Positions 1 through 12,500 of a DNA stretch of 64,000 nucleotides are shown here, one piece after another; position 1 is the first letter of the stretch, and each line of letters opens with the position of its first letter. The notes below the pieces were generated by a model that saw only the letters and a list, made by a program, of their open reading frames with translations, did not search any database and was not told the origin of the DNA. The DNA comes from Sphagnum compactum (taxonomy: Eukaryota > Bryophyta > Sphagnopsida > Sphagnales). The position numbers and the translations under genes are program-made. Where the stretch lies: the NCBI GenBank assembly GCA_965153455.1, contig OZ234501.1, positions 12,090,001-12,154,000 on the forward strand. Reading direction: 5' to 3'.

Positions 1-3000
1 ATCATCATCGTCATCATACCAGGGATTGTGAGGAGCGATGGAACTCGATAGGTGGAGTATTGTCTTGTGGAAGGAGAGCCGTTCTTTCGGACGTAAGCAA
101 GTCCGGCAGTCCGATACACGGAACAGATCACAAAAGTATATCAAGACGAGAAGCTGGAGCTGCACGATCTGAGGCTGTCGACGGCGCTTACGAAGAAGAC
201 GCTCTTTTTTCGTCCTCTCGATATAAGCTTCATCCTGTGCAGGAGTAAGTGAACCGACCCTTTTTCTTTCCTAGTTCTTCCTGTCAACCCTGAGATTCCT
301 TACATGATTTCTCTCATACCTGCATGTTTCCAGTTTCATACCCGATGGATCTTCTCGCAGCAGCCGAATAATCGCTTCAGCAACAGTAATACCAGCCATA
401 ACATCAGCGAGCATTCAGTTCTTTTGTTCTGGCAACATGCTCTGGAATCTGAACTGAATGTGTAATAGATTCAAGAGAAATCAGCCTTGGAATTGTTGTT
501 CTGATTATTGTGTCTAGAACCAAATGGCTCTGCGGCTTTGTGAACACAGTGTACCTAGCACTAGAAGAGATCTCAAAAACCATAAAACCCTAAACCCTCA
601 CTCAATGAACTGGGCAAAGGTGGGTTTTTGTGTGCAGGGGAGAGACATTGACTGCCATAGCAAAGCAGTATGATGCAACGGTGGAAAGAATAGCAGTGCT
701 TAACAACATTTCTGATGCTGATCTGTTACAGACTGGCCAAGAGTTGGTGATTCCAGTGCTGTCTCAAGAATTGACCCATAATGTCAGCATGTCAAATCTT
801 CAGCAGATCATTCAATTGACTTGCTTCTCAGTCACCATATCCTGACTACCCAATCTAGCCCCTTCCGGTTTTCTCTTTCTTTGGGTTATGCAGAAACTAA
901 GCTATCTAGGACGAGATCAAACATGATGGGATATGCTGCGTTGTCTAGATGAACCTAGGAGCATGTAATAATCAATCCTCTGCTTGTTGGATCCTGAGCT
1001 CCGACAAGATTTTATTGATCTAGACCTGATCACTGACAAGATTTCATATGTGAAAACCATTGCCATAAGCAAAGGAATCAACCCATCTCATGAATCTTGT
1101 AGGATCTTGAATCTTGAGCTTTTGGATCTTGAGTCAGCATGGGATGACTTCATGACCTGTAATTGTGGGAGGAATTTGTTGATCAAGCCTGAACTTAGGG
1201 TTTCCATGTCCTTTGTTTGTAACAATTAGGTCATTCATTCCTTTACAAGAACAGTGGTAGTAGGAAGGTTACTCTGCCCAATGCTGTGATATCACATGTG
1301 GAGCATATCATCATGCACTACTACCTCAAGGATTGGGCAATGGGCTTACCAAAATGGAGCTTCACATAGTTGATGAGTTGTGTGTCAGTGACTCTGCTGC
1401 GTCTCATGAGAGATGTAAACAGTTGTCAATATTGCATCAGGTGAATTGGAGGCAGAACTAACTGTTGTGGGAAGATAACCAACTACAAAATCAGTGCAAT
1501 TGCTAATTCAATCATATCAGGGTCCAACTGCAACCAGAGATGTCCAGTCTAGTACAAGTTGTGAATTGAGGGTGGCACTCATTTCTCATGGCTTGATGTA
1601 TATACCCTGTGCAGGAAACAACTTCAAGTGAGGACTTAATCAATTACACTGCTCCAAGTAGATTGGAGCAAGGGACCTTTGAATTAGCATCATCCAGGAA
1701 TAAGAGCACTTTGTCCGTGGGACCAGCAACATCTGGATACAGGACCTTCTCAGTTCCTAATTTGGTATATCCTCCTTTATTGTGGGCCTTTTTCAGCAGA
1801 GGTGTGGTAGTTGAAATCATGTGGCAAGCTAGGAGATATGTGTTTCCATTTTGTTGAGGGTTTTTCCCCAACAACCCTAAATTGAATCCTCTCTCTTTCC
1901 AGATTAATTCTGCCAATCATATTTGGAGGCTGACTGCAATAGCTGCATGCCATGGTGGAGGGAAACAGGCTAGTTGCCAGTGACAGCATGTTGTGGCTCA
2001 TTACTGATGCCACTCAGTGACTTGAACTTTTCAGGTGAAACTGGCATTGCCTTTGATGTTAATGGCTCCAATTTTAGGCTTTGGTGTAAGGTGCCTGGCT
2101 GACTATATCCATATTCACATCAACAAAGAGGTTGCACGAAGGTATGCAGAGCTGGAAGCTTACCATGCAAGGCATCGTCCCAAGGTGAAGCGCTGGCAGA
2201 GTATTCTGGATGGCGATCGAGATGACAGCCAAGAACTAGTTGGAGCTTCTGCATTTGTGACTGCTGTAAGTCATTACCAGAAATAAACACTTTCCTAACT
2301 CTCTTTTAGCTACAATGCAGTATTATTGAACACAGATGACAGTCAGTGATTTCGACATCCTCCTCTTTTCTTTTTCTTTCTCTTTTCTAAGGGTTAGGTT
2401 TTATCTTTCTCGTGTTGCTGATAGGTTGTCAGATCTGAAATCTCTATAACCTTATTGTCAGGTCCTCTCTGAATCCTATTCAGGTTGACTTAAGTTGTAA
2501 GTATGGAGAAGTTCTCAGTGCTTTTCAAGATATTCTCCTGTGTTTTTCTTTGTACTGTTTTATTAGTTGAAACGTCTTCCTGGTACTGCTGGGGTTGTGA
2601 CAGAAACTCAGCTCATTGGTTAGAGTATGACATTCACCTCCAGCCACTGCTGGAAGCTGACAAAGTCAGTTGATTATGTTATAGTAGTCATAGTACCTAT
2701 GCATGTTACTATTGAAGCCCACTGAGCATGTGGGTTCAAATTTCTCCTTCATTCTGTCTGTGATTTTAGGATTGGTGCTCCTCTTCTTCCCCTCTGATAT
2801 GTTGCCAGATCTGAAATTTCTAAAACCACATTGCTGGGTCATCTCCTGATTTTGTTTAGGCTGATGTTAACAATAAGTATGTAGGAGTCCTCAATGCTTA
2901 TGAAGATATTTTATCACTTGAACAGCTTGTTATCATAACTGGAGGCTACGGTCTGAGTTGACCTTCCCTATCCAAAACAGGGATGTTGAGTGCATGGGAA

Positions 3001-3473
3001 CCACCCTCTGTCTGTCTTCAGTGACTTGAGTCAGTACAATCACTTGCAGGATGAAGTCAGGCCTGTGACAGACTGGTGGAGCCAAGGTGGACGTTTTAGA
3101 AGTTCTGCCATTGAGGTATTCATTCTTGGTTTTTTCACATGTCCGATGCATTGTGGACGACACTCTTAAGGTTATAAATCCACTCATTCTTGTCATGTTT
3201 ATTTGTTTGCCCAGAACTGACATATGGTGTCTTTGAAGTGTTATTGTGGAGTTTTGTCTGCAAATTACAGAGATGGTACTAATGAGTGTCTCCGCCTTGC
3301 AGGAGAACCAAACCGAGGAAGAACCAGATGTAAGACAGCAGCAAGACTTTGAGGAAATACGGAAGTCATATGCTGAGCTAGAATCCACATACACAAAATT
3401 CTTGTCAGACAGTGGACTCTCCAGTGTTGAATACTGTCGTGTTGGGGTACATCTGCTTCAGGAGGACATATGA
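1..3473 (+). CDS. LysM-domain, single-pass membrane protein (5' end outside window)
   Basis: Exons by splice site and phase: up to 244, 638 to about 755 or 782, 1615-1764, 2035-2265, 3050-3115, 3303-3473. Exons 1 and 2 join to give a LysM module starting YKLHPVQEGETLTAIAKQY and ending GQELVIP. Exon 4 holds one membrane segment (LALPLMLMAPILGFGV) and then a basic stretch. The last exon has FEEIRKSYAELESTYTKFL, which resembles the C-terminus of plant LysM proteins of this layout (LysM, linker, membrane helix, conserved C-terminal helix). LysM modules bind N-acetylglucosamine polymers such as chitin or peptidoglycan; the ligand here is unknown. The frame is open to the left edge with no ATG, so the gene starts outside the window. 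The donor of exon 2 is weak and its end uncertain. No kinase domain is present, so this is not a LysM receptor kinase. Confidence 0.8.
2418..2910. repeat. 117-bp direct duplication inside LysM gene intron
   Basis: Two diverged copies at 2418-2534 and 2794-2910 share the order CTGATA, CAGATCTGAAAT, a pyrimidine-rich middle, AAGTATG and AAGATATT. The 259 bp between them contains a tRNA-like D-arm motif (AGCTCATTGGTTAGAG, near 2614) and a B-box-like GGGTTCAAATTTC near 2750. Confidence 0.7.
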
Positions 3474-3545
3474 AAGGGAATACATCAGCTTCAGGAGTAC
3501 ATATGAACAGAATCCATCAGCTTCAGGAGGACGAATGAGAGGAAG
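3450..3545 (+). repeat. 33-bp tandem repeat spanning the LysM gene stop codon
   Basis: Three imperfect copies start at 3450, 3483 and 3515, each with CATCWGCTTCAGGAGKAC followed by an ATGA-like end. The TGA stop (3471-3473) lies in copy 1, and copies 2 and 3 are in the 3' UTR. Confidence 0.75.
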
Positions 3546-4129
3546 GCAGCAGCATGGGACTTGCTGAAATGATGACTATTGCAATGCTGGCCATTGCTCT
3601 GCCAGAAGATTGGGTTGATCTACTCTGTACAGGAGGTTTGCAGCCGAAGACCTAAAGCTGAGGTGCAACAATTTGATATCTTTTCTTCGGTTATGGCACA
3701 AAGTGCCAAACCTTACTAGAGCTCTTCTAAGGATTCAACGGGATGGTTGGACACCAGATACTTTCCAAGTTTAGCACGTTCCTCTGTACAGAGAAATTCA
3801 GTGTTGAATTCTGTACCTCATGCTTTTACTGTTATGACTGCACATCTCTTTGCAGGGATTGTTACGACTGCGCATCTCTTTGCATTAGGAGTTCTGTATC
3901 AACTCTTAGATAGACAACAGGTTGTGCTCCAGTCCATATCATCCACCCGAAGCTCATACCATCCGGCGACAATCTGGTGGATCTTCTTACCACACTGGTA
4001 TGGACAATGAAAAAGTGTGAAGCTGCACATTGAAAGTTTCAATGAAAGGAATTGTGTGTGTATAAACAAACAAAAATTAAAGGATAGGTTCCTACATGCC
4101 TCCTAAAGGTCTTCAGGTGCGCCCGAGCG

Positions 4130-4226
4130 GGTTTTCCAGTTTCCTCTCTGACTTTTAGCCAAATTTGGCTAAACCCACTTGTGGGCGGTGATCAACCCAC
4201 TTGCGTCACAAATGTGAAGAAAAAGA
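4130..4226 (+). mobile_element. hAT-type MITE, 3' half fragment
   Basis: Matches the 3' half of the repeat family seen in full at 20642-20943: TAGCCAAATTTGGCTAAA, then a GGTGATCA block, then GTCACAAA with an A-rich end. No 5' half is visible. Confidence 0.55.
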
Positions 4227-4917
4227 AAAAAATCATTAACTGATTAATAAATTTGGGAGATTTCCAAAGAAAAATAAAATTTAAGATGAAATTCTATACA
4301 TGATTTATTTTCAGTTGACCATTGAAAAATTTATATTGTTCACAAAATGAAGTTATTTCATTTTCATGTTTTTAATAGTTTGATTTTGTGAATGAATTGT
4401 CATTGTAATTAATTGTGTTAATATTTTGGAGCAGCAATAAAGATTTCTTTATAGGATGTATTAAGGTTTGGGTTTATAAGGTTTGAGTTTTAAATTTTGC
4501 GGTTTTCCTATGGGATTTATTTGTAATTATTTTATCGTATGAAAAAAATGTAGGAATTAGAAATTTATAATGTGTGCATGATGCAAGAATTGTTGGAAAA
4601 ACTCCATAATTGCCTTCCCACCATTCCTACATTCACACACCAATTTTTCCATTAAAAGTGATTATTTTACAATAGTATTCAAAATAATAATAAATTCCAT
4701 TTTTTCTACATTCACAAGTCACAAGTCACAACACAAAGACTCATTCAACAATTATTTGTAAAATGAAATAAATAAAAATCATTCCTATAAGCAAACCGTT
4801 AAAGATATAATCCAAACCTTGAAGTCTAAAAATTAATAAAGCCTCAAAAAATAATATTTGCAACTATCTCAAGAATCTTTCTCACCTTAACAATACAACA
4901 CACCATTGACACTCAGC

Positions 4918-5179
4918 CAATGCTTTTGAAGGGCAAATTTCGCCAAATTTTGACCTAAAAAATACGATTTCAACTTATGTAAAGGATTTTTCTAGGGAAA
5001 AAGTGACCCAACTTCACCAAAATATATATTATAAATTCTAGTAAGTAGGTAAGAATATAGAAGGATTTTGGTATTTTTCTACTTTCATATTTAGTATGTA
5101 GCCATATTTGTGGCTAAATCTTTTTATGGATGACTACCAATTTAGCTACATCACAAAATTGGGGGAAAAAAAACCCATG
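4918..5179 (+). mobile_element. hAT-type MITE copy
   Basis: Starts CAATGCTTTTGAAGGGC followed by a degenerate palindrome (AAATTTCGCC). Ends CACAAAATTGGGGG, an A-run and CCCATG. The inner blocks ATATAGAAGGATT, TTTCTACTTTCATATTTAG and TTTTATGGATGA match the copy at 52068. The flanks CACTCAGC and CACATAGT agree at 5 of 8 positions, so the target duplication is eroded or the ends are off by a few bases. Confidence 0.65.
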
Positions 5180-5630
5180 CACATAGTACACCCAACACAA
5201 ACAACTCTCAAACTTATGATGTGTACCCGCCAAAAAATCTCAAACATGTGATCTCCTACTTTATAAACAAAATCAAATCTTGGCATGTCTTGTCAAGAAA
5301 ATCAACTCACAATCCAAAAGCATTGTCATGCTCATCAATGTTGATCTTTATTCTAAGATTGGTCATGATCATCTTTAACTCATGGCCAACTTCACAAAAT
5401 CAAACATGTTAATATGTCATTAGTGGCAATTTGTATGTCATGGTAGCCTACAAATTTCAATTTTGAGTTGGAAGTAGCTTGGTAGTTTGTGATCCTTGTA
5501 ACCTTGAGTTGGAATTAGTAGGAAATTTTCCATCTTAAGTCTTTTGACTACAAAAATCAAGAACTTCAAGTAAGTAATTTTCATGATTTAAATTTGTGTG
5601 TTTGCAAATACAAGGTGTGGGTTTATCGTG

Positions 5631-8600
5631 ATGGGATTGAAAGGTTGGGGATCTCATGATAGTAGTTTAAGTGGAAGTGAAGGAAAAGATGGGGATGCAT
5701 CACAACAAGATGTGTATATCAAGAACATGAATGATAAAAGCCGACTTTTTAGCATCAGCATTGATGTCCGAAGCTTCAAGGCCAACTTGCATTTGCCCAT
5801 TGCATCCGCAAATGTAATAGTACGAGTAATATTGCCACCAGAATTGGTACGACTTGCAACCTCATCATGTAATGCTAGTGTTACCGTCATGACCCCTCTC
5901 CTTACTCACCCTCCCATTCAAGTCAACAAAGGCACTGAAGTTATTATCCCCAACGGGTATGTGTTTTTTCGTTTCTTTTTTCTTCACCAACAACCTAATT
6001 TGAAGCTTGTGACAAATTTTTGTGAAGTTGTGTCCAATTGTAACCAAAGAAGGCATAAATGAAAATTGGAGATTTGAAAACTTGGAAAAATCATAATTTT
6101 ACTTTCACAAGATTGTTCAATCTTTTGGGGGAAAGGTGGCTTTCTTTGCTTTTGCTTCTACATGTGATAGAATGTAGTTTGGGGGTGTTGCATTATGGGT
6201 CGGATATAAACTTTGCTTCATTTTTTCAGCTACCTTGCATTGGAGCTTCCTGTTTCTGCCCATAGCATGGCTACCATGCTTACACAACAACCTATTGTTA
6301 CAATGCAAATAGTTCATCGAGACAAGTGAGGAACACATGACAGTTTTTCCTCTTCATGAATGACATTGAAAAAAAAAAATCTCAATGTTTTTGTTACAAA
6401 TTTATTTTGAGCTTATGTGATAATCTTTCTCTTTCGTAAATGACCTTGAAAGAAATTCTTAATGTTTGTGTTAGCTAGAAGTTTTATGACATTTTCTCTT
6501 TCTCATGAATGACCAAGTGAAAATATTATTCAATGTTTGTGTTGCAAACATATTTAAAGCTTTTCAGAGATTTGATAAATCAACTATGATTATTAATTGT
6601 ACATGTTAGCCTTGATTTCTTGATAACGATGTGGTGTTTGTCATTGTAACATCACAACACAACACCTCAAAATTTTGCATTGTAAATATTATGTGTAGTT
6701 AGCTTATTAAATTTTTCACCAAGATTGGTAGTTGATAGCATATGTCGAAATCATTTTTGTTATTATTATTATGTTGACCCTCTTATTTTCCTTTCTATCT
6801 TTGTTTTCCTTCAGTGTTTAATTTTGCTCCCATTGACTATGAACTCTATGAAACAGGTATGCTATAGACATTACTCTCGGGCTTGCATTTGTGCCTATGA
6901 AACAACTCCTTGAACACCCAATCATAGAGGGTTATGTTCCTGTCATACGAAAAGCCATTGGGTTAGGAAGCCAACTTGATGAGGTAAAGTTTATGTCATC
7001 CTTTGTATTTTTATACCCCAACAAAATCAATGATGTGGAAGAATAGTATTATGTTGAAATTTAAAACAAGTTCATCATGTTTCATCATCACGATGGTGGT
7101 GGTGGTTCCTTTAATTCTAATGTACATTTTGTCATGACAATTCTTTGTTTATTATCACATTTTGGTTGGCACCAATTTGATGGATATATTGATAATTGGT
7201 ATTCATCTTTTTCAAATGGCAGGTGAAAATAGGATTTTTACACGTGATCTTAGCAATCAAAGAAATGGGTTCTATGAGGGGTTTAAAAACAAGCAAACTT
7301 AAGGATGCCAGTATCTACTATGCATTTCTCAACCAATTTGCAGTGAAAGAACAACATAAAGATGAGTACTCTTTTAATGTAAAGAATTTTCAAAATCATA
7401 CCACCGAATATAAAAACATTGGTTCAACTTTTAACAATTTGGAAGATGGAGATGAAGTTTCAGAAGCTTATTTGGTAGCAAGGGATAATGAATGTGTTAG
7501 CAAGAAGAAGAAGAAGATCAATATCAAACCTTCAAAAAAATCATTTTTTAACATGGATGATGAGAACATATCCTCTTCTTCATTATCAAGTGGTGATCTT
7601 GAAAACAACAATGATTACATTACACATTCAAAATATGAGTTGGCATGGGAGTTTGACTTGTGGCGACAAGTAGAAGAATCAAAGTGGCGAGCAAATTTGA
7701 AGGCACAAGAAAATGTGAGGATGAATGCTATTGAAGAGAAATGGAAGAAGCAACAAAAAGACTTGTCCATTGAGATGTGCAACACCCAAGTAAAGCAACT
7801 AAATCTAGAGTCAAAACTTCGGTGAGAATATCATGCCTAATAGTTAAAACATGTTAAACAATTTAACAAAACAAAATGTTTTAACATGTTGAACAATTAT
7901 CCATGGCTTATGAAACAAATACAATTTGTTTTGTGAAAACACAATCATTAGTTTAACAACCTTGAAAATAATCTAATGTGTGGATGGTGGTGTGACATAG
8001 GGCTAAGCTTCTTAAATTGGAGAAAAGGGAGAGGGCCATAATTCTAGTAGAAGAAGATATGTCAAAGCGTAAAAAGTCTTTAGAAGAAGCTTATGTCAAC
8101 CAAACATCAAATGCACAGGTTGTATTTATACCTATCATTTTTACATTGATTATTTTATGTATGATGCACAAAAATATTTACACTCATTGGAATTTATAGG
8201 CTTGTTTGAATGTGTTGTAGTTCTTCACATTAATGCATTCAATTTCATATTGAACCTTTTGTGTTGATTTTCCAGGTTGCATTGAAAAGGTTGCAAGCAG
8301 AATCTGAACATCGAATCAAATTGGAATGCAACAAATATGTGGCTTTGCAGGAACAATATGCAATGCTAGAACAACAATTGATAATTTCCAATGCTTCATT
8401 AGTGAACCTAGAGAAGCAATTTGTTACATTCCGAATTGCACAACAAGATACCATTGAGGCTCAATTGGTTGCTCAAGTCATCACTCTCGAACAACATTAC
8501 AAAAATTTACAAAGGAAAGGAGTCTTGGCAATTGAAAGCAGGAATGATTACAAAACACAGGTAATCCAAAATGCAAATGGTAATAATGTGTACATGAATC

Positions 8601-9503
8601 CCAACAAATGGAGATTAAAATTTTGATCTCAAGTAATGAAGTCCATTTAAATGATCATGTTCATAACCTTCTTATTTGCATGTTTGGTTTTAGGTGTTGA
8701 AGATGGGCAAAGAACTTGCAAACTTGCATCACCAACTATTTGAAGCATTATCGAAATGTAAGTCACAAGAGCACAAAACACCAAAAAACTTACATGTTGT
8801 CAATGCTCCTCCAATTGAATATCAAGCTCAAACATCAAAACATGAAGCCAAAGTGAAAACTCAACAATTGATAGATCTCATGCACATCCCACAAGATCAT
8901 ATGTGCATCCCACAAGGTTTTCTTAAGTGTGAAAATAAAATGGGGGCTGGAGCAATATTGAAACTTCAAGAAAACACACATGAGCTTCATCCAACTAAAC
9001 TCAACGACTTCCAAGAGTTCAAAGAAAATGAGTGTTCTTCATTTTCCCCACTCCTTCGACATGGGCCTTATGCAGATGCCAGATCAAAGGAAATAATAGT
9101 GGAAGCACAACCACCAGCACCCTTCATGGATGTTGTCACCCAATCACCACCAAATGTGAAAACAACAACAAATAAAAATGAAAAAGAAGTTCTCTTGATG
9201 AGGATTCAACAACAAGGATTGATCGACATGGTGGAGGACAAAAAAGAAAAAACAACAATCTTGAAAAGAATTCGACAATTAGAACAAATTGTTGACACAA
9301 GAAAAGAAGAAAATCAACATTCAATATACAATGATCAATTTAAACTTCGGGAAGTTCAAGCCAATACAACAACAAAAGGCATGGTTACGCATTTGATGCA
9401 ACAAAGAGCTAACTTGTTAAAAACAAGAATGTACAATAAACATGACCGCCTCATCAAAGGTTTGGACCAAAAGATTCAACATTTTGTCAAATTGGGTTTT
9501 TAA
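5631..9503 (+). CDS. CEP120/UNI2-like centriole protein, N-terminally short
   Basis: Six exons: 5631-5956, 6857-6983, 7223-7821, 8001-8118, 8276-8560, 8694-9503; 754 residues. Exons 1-3 encode a C2-like domain with FSISIDVRSF, THPPIQVNKGTEVIIPNGY and IGFLHVILAIKEMG, the pattern of the third C2 domain of CEP120. A long coiled coil follows, with WEFDLWRQVEE, MNAIEEKWKKQ, LEKRERAI and NDYKTQVLKMGKELANL. The C-terminus (RANLLKTRMYNKHDRLI, then a final basic helix) matches the conserved CEP120 tail. CEP120 (UNI2 in Chlamydomonas) acts in centriole elongation and basal-body assembly. Metazoan CEP120 is near 990 residues with three C2 domains; the first two are not visible here. The in-frame ATG at 5631 is taken as start, but an unseen 5' exon is possible. 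The next gene is also centriolar. Confidence 0.8.
6340..6560. repeat. Degenerate 70-80 bp tandem repeat in CEP120-like intron 2
   Basis: Three diverged copies carry a TTTCTCTTTC/CTCTTC block, an AATGACC/AATGACA block and CAATGTTTGTGTT. They begin near 6340, 6423 and 6494. The repeat lies in the intron between 5956 and 6857 and has no coding potential. Confidence 0.6.
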
Positions 9504-12500
9504 TGTAGAAATTTAATGGTTTAAGGAAAGATTTATAGGTGGGTTTTGTAGTTAGGAAAAATTTGATCAAACAATCAATTTGTTTGGCATTCTTGAGTTT
9601 AATGGGTGTCAAACAAAACTTAAAAGCTCCATGATGAAATTTTGTCCATAATGTCAATGTAATGATGGGAGTTCCACATATAACTTCTAATTATCACAAT
9701 CATATTGCAAATTTTCCACTTTGTTTAATACTTTGTTATCCATGAACTTTTCCCTTTAATACTTGATAAATGAGCATCTTCCTTTATTTCCTTTGATATC
9801 AACATTTTAAAGCAAAAGCCCACAAATATAATGTGGGCACCTATTAAAGGAAATAGAAGAAAAGGTTCATGGATAACATCATAATGTATGCATATGCCTT
9901 ATAATGTTATGGAATTTGTATGGCATGACATTATGAAAATGTGTTTGAATTTCTATTTTGAAAAATACAGTTGTTGTTAGTTAACTTAGAAGCACAAGTG
10001 CACAACCAGGTATTTGTTCCTCTTTTAACAATATCCTTTGGAAATGGTTTCATAATATTGATTACATTGAATGTTGGGGTAACATAGATATTAATTTTCT
10101 TTACAAATTTTTCATCATCTTTTTTAATAGATTTTTTCATCATTCACAACAAATTATCCATACAATTGCATAAATTTGCATCATATGTTAAGTGCATGAA
10201 TTTTATTTATTTTTAAATTAGATTATAGTGGAGCATTTTATGGTGAAAATAAAGAAAAACAACTAAAACTTTTAGTACAATGTTCTAACAAATGCATCAT
10301 ATGACACCAACTAAATCAAATTATTCAAAATATAATTGTTGGATATCAAAGTGTGATGTGATTAACCAAGTAATCATCACAAATTACTAGAAGAGATAAA
10401 AATGAATGATTACATAAGTTCATTATGGGCACATAATTAATATTCCATGTGGGCTCCATGATTGTTGAGGTTGTTGGTGAATTGTTTTCAAATAGCCTTG
10501 CAATCCTTACTAAGGTTACAATTCATTATCAAACATTGCTAATTTTGCCATTGCAATGTTTGTAACATGGAAAGTGGGATGGAAAACAACTCCACACCAA
10601 AGTTTTGATTTTTATCAATTAAACATAGATTAGAAACACTTGTTTTTGTACAAATTATATGGTTGATCGCCACAATATTGGCATATAAAACAAATATACA
10701 CAAGAAACTATGAATTGTTACAACATGTGTATCATTGCATTAGTAGGTCTCCTTGTAAAACATTTGATTTATATTTACATTTGGGCATGATGGGCATGGT
10801 TGCACACATACTCATGATCACAATCACCCCATCCATAGTATTTTCAACCACATATTAAAATGCTTATTTGAAATCTCATTAATTTCCATCTATGCAGTTT
10901 GGGATTTGTGCTACTTTGAATTACTAATGACAACCAACTTTTTTTTTTTCGTTTTATGTTGCCATATGGTTTCCAATAGTTCATGATCATTATTTATGTC
11001 AATATCAATTTTTTTAAAAATTAATATAAGCATCATGGCCATGAAAAGGCACATGTTAATTTGCCTTTCAATATCCATTTTGGTGGGTAGTGCAAAGGAA
11101 TGAAGTAGTTAGGCTTGAAAATGAAATACATTTGTTTCTAAAATTGTTTAGGGACAACCATACAATAGATTTTAAAACTCACATGTATATACTAATTTTT
11201 TGTTCCTCTTTGTCACTAGAATTTTGAAACAAAACATTGAATGTTAATAAAGAAAACATGTTGATATGTAAACTTCAACAATTGTGCATTAGTTTTAACC
11301 AATGTTGGGCATTTTTGTCTTTTTAGATGGAACCTCTAATTTAGACTATTTGAAGTTTAGGTGATTAGAGAACTAATGGTCATGGGCAATTCAAATTTTT
11401 TAAAAATAACAACCCTTATGGTAATATGTATTTGTAAAAATTTTCAAATTCAACTTAAACTTTGGTCACAAGATGAAATATATAGGTGTAATATTAACCA
11501 AAAAACCTCCAAAAAATCACCATTAAGGTCGAAGTTGAATTTTAAATTAGAAAATTACAAATAGTATATTTTGAACATGTTCTAAATGGTGATTTTCAAA
11601 TTCATTTACAACTAAATTTTTCAAGTGGGAAATGTTTTATCACAATTGATTCTTGCAATGTGTGACCTATTGGTTTACAAACATGTGAACTTCTGGCTAC
11701 TAGAAGCTTACCCATCCCACCATATAATTTGTGCATAACATTAAGCCATGTACATGTACATAGGGATTAAGTGTTTGTATTATGTTAATGAACATATCGT
11801 GCCTTAACCATTACTCACATTTGCACTTTCAAATCTTTGAAAATTCAAGAAGTAAAAGGTCATCAATCGTCAAACAACAAAAGATTATTGCCACATCAAT
11901 TTTCAAGAGACAAGAATGACACATATTAAAGGCATGCATGCATCTCAAAATATAATTGATGCTTCATAAGTTAAATCATGGATTTGGGTACCCTTTTATC
12001 CACACTAATTCTCTTTCACAAATAGGTCAAAGTTTTCAAAAGAAAATTAAAATGCAAACCCCTAGTTATGTTGGTTCTTGAAAATTTGGCAATTATCAAT
12101 TCCCAACAAAGTTGATTCTTGTATCATATGGGAACCACAGGTCACATGTGCATATATTTGACCTTTACTCACCAATCTTTTTGTTGGAAAAAGGAGTATT
12201 GCCCAACATTGGTTTTGCTTCAAACAATTAATTTTTGAAACATATGTATTTTTGGGAAATTTAATTTGCCACTATTCATGATTTCATAGTTGCAAATTTA
12301 TATACATGATGGTATTTAATAGTTAGGCCATGATTGTGTAATGCATGTTTGCATCTTGGTAAACACCAAAATTTAATAATGTTCTTTATGACCTTATGAA
12401 TTGAATTGATGGAGGATTTGCAAGAGATTCATAATCATGATGATGGACACCATGTTAATCAAGTTCATAACCACCAAATTGACATCAACTACGAATCCAC

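Larger units (their letters stand above)
3474..5630. other. Spacer between LysM and CEP120-like genes
   Basis: AT-rich beyond about 4.2 kb. It holds the LysM 3' UTR, a short 24-bp direct repeat near 3830-3884 (GTTAYGACTGCRCATCTC), a MITE fragment (4130-4226) and a near-complete MITE (4918-5179). A GTAAGT donor at 5569 could belong to a 5' UTR exon of the next gene. I could not find exons coding for the missing CEP120 N-terminal C2 domains. Confidence 0.6.

Noticed and set aside
576-600. Telomere-like CCCTAAACCCT in intron 1 of the LysM gene
   Set aside because: Only about two units; such words are common in plant introns and leaders and do not mark a telomeric insertion.
984-1229. 81-codon open frame in a LysM gene intron
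   Set aside because: No splice sites that join it in phase with its neighbours and no recognisable motif; may be an old element fragment.
2600-2760. Possible tRNA gene from D-arm-like and T-arm-like motifs
   Set aside because: The two motifs are about 135 bp apart with no complementary ends, so not a functional tRNA.
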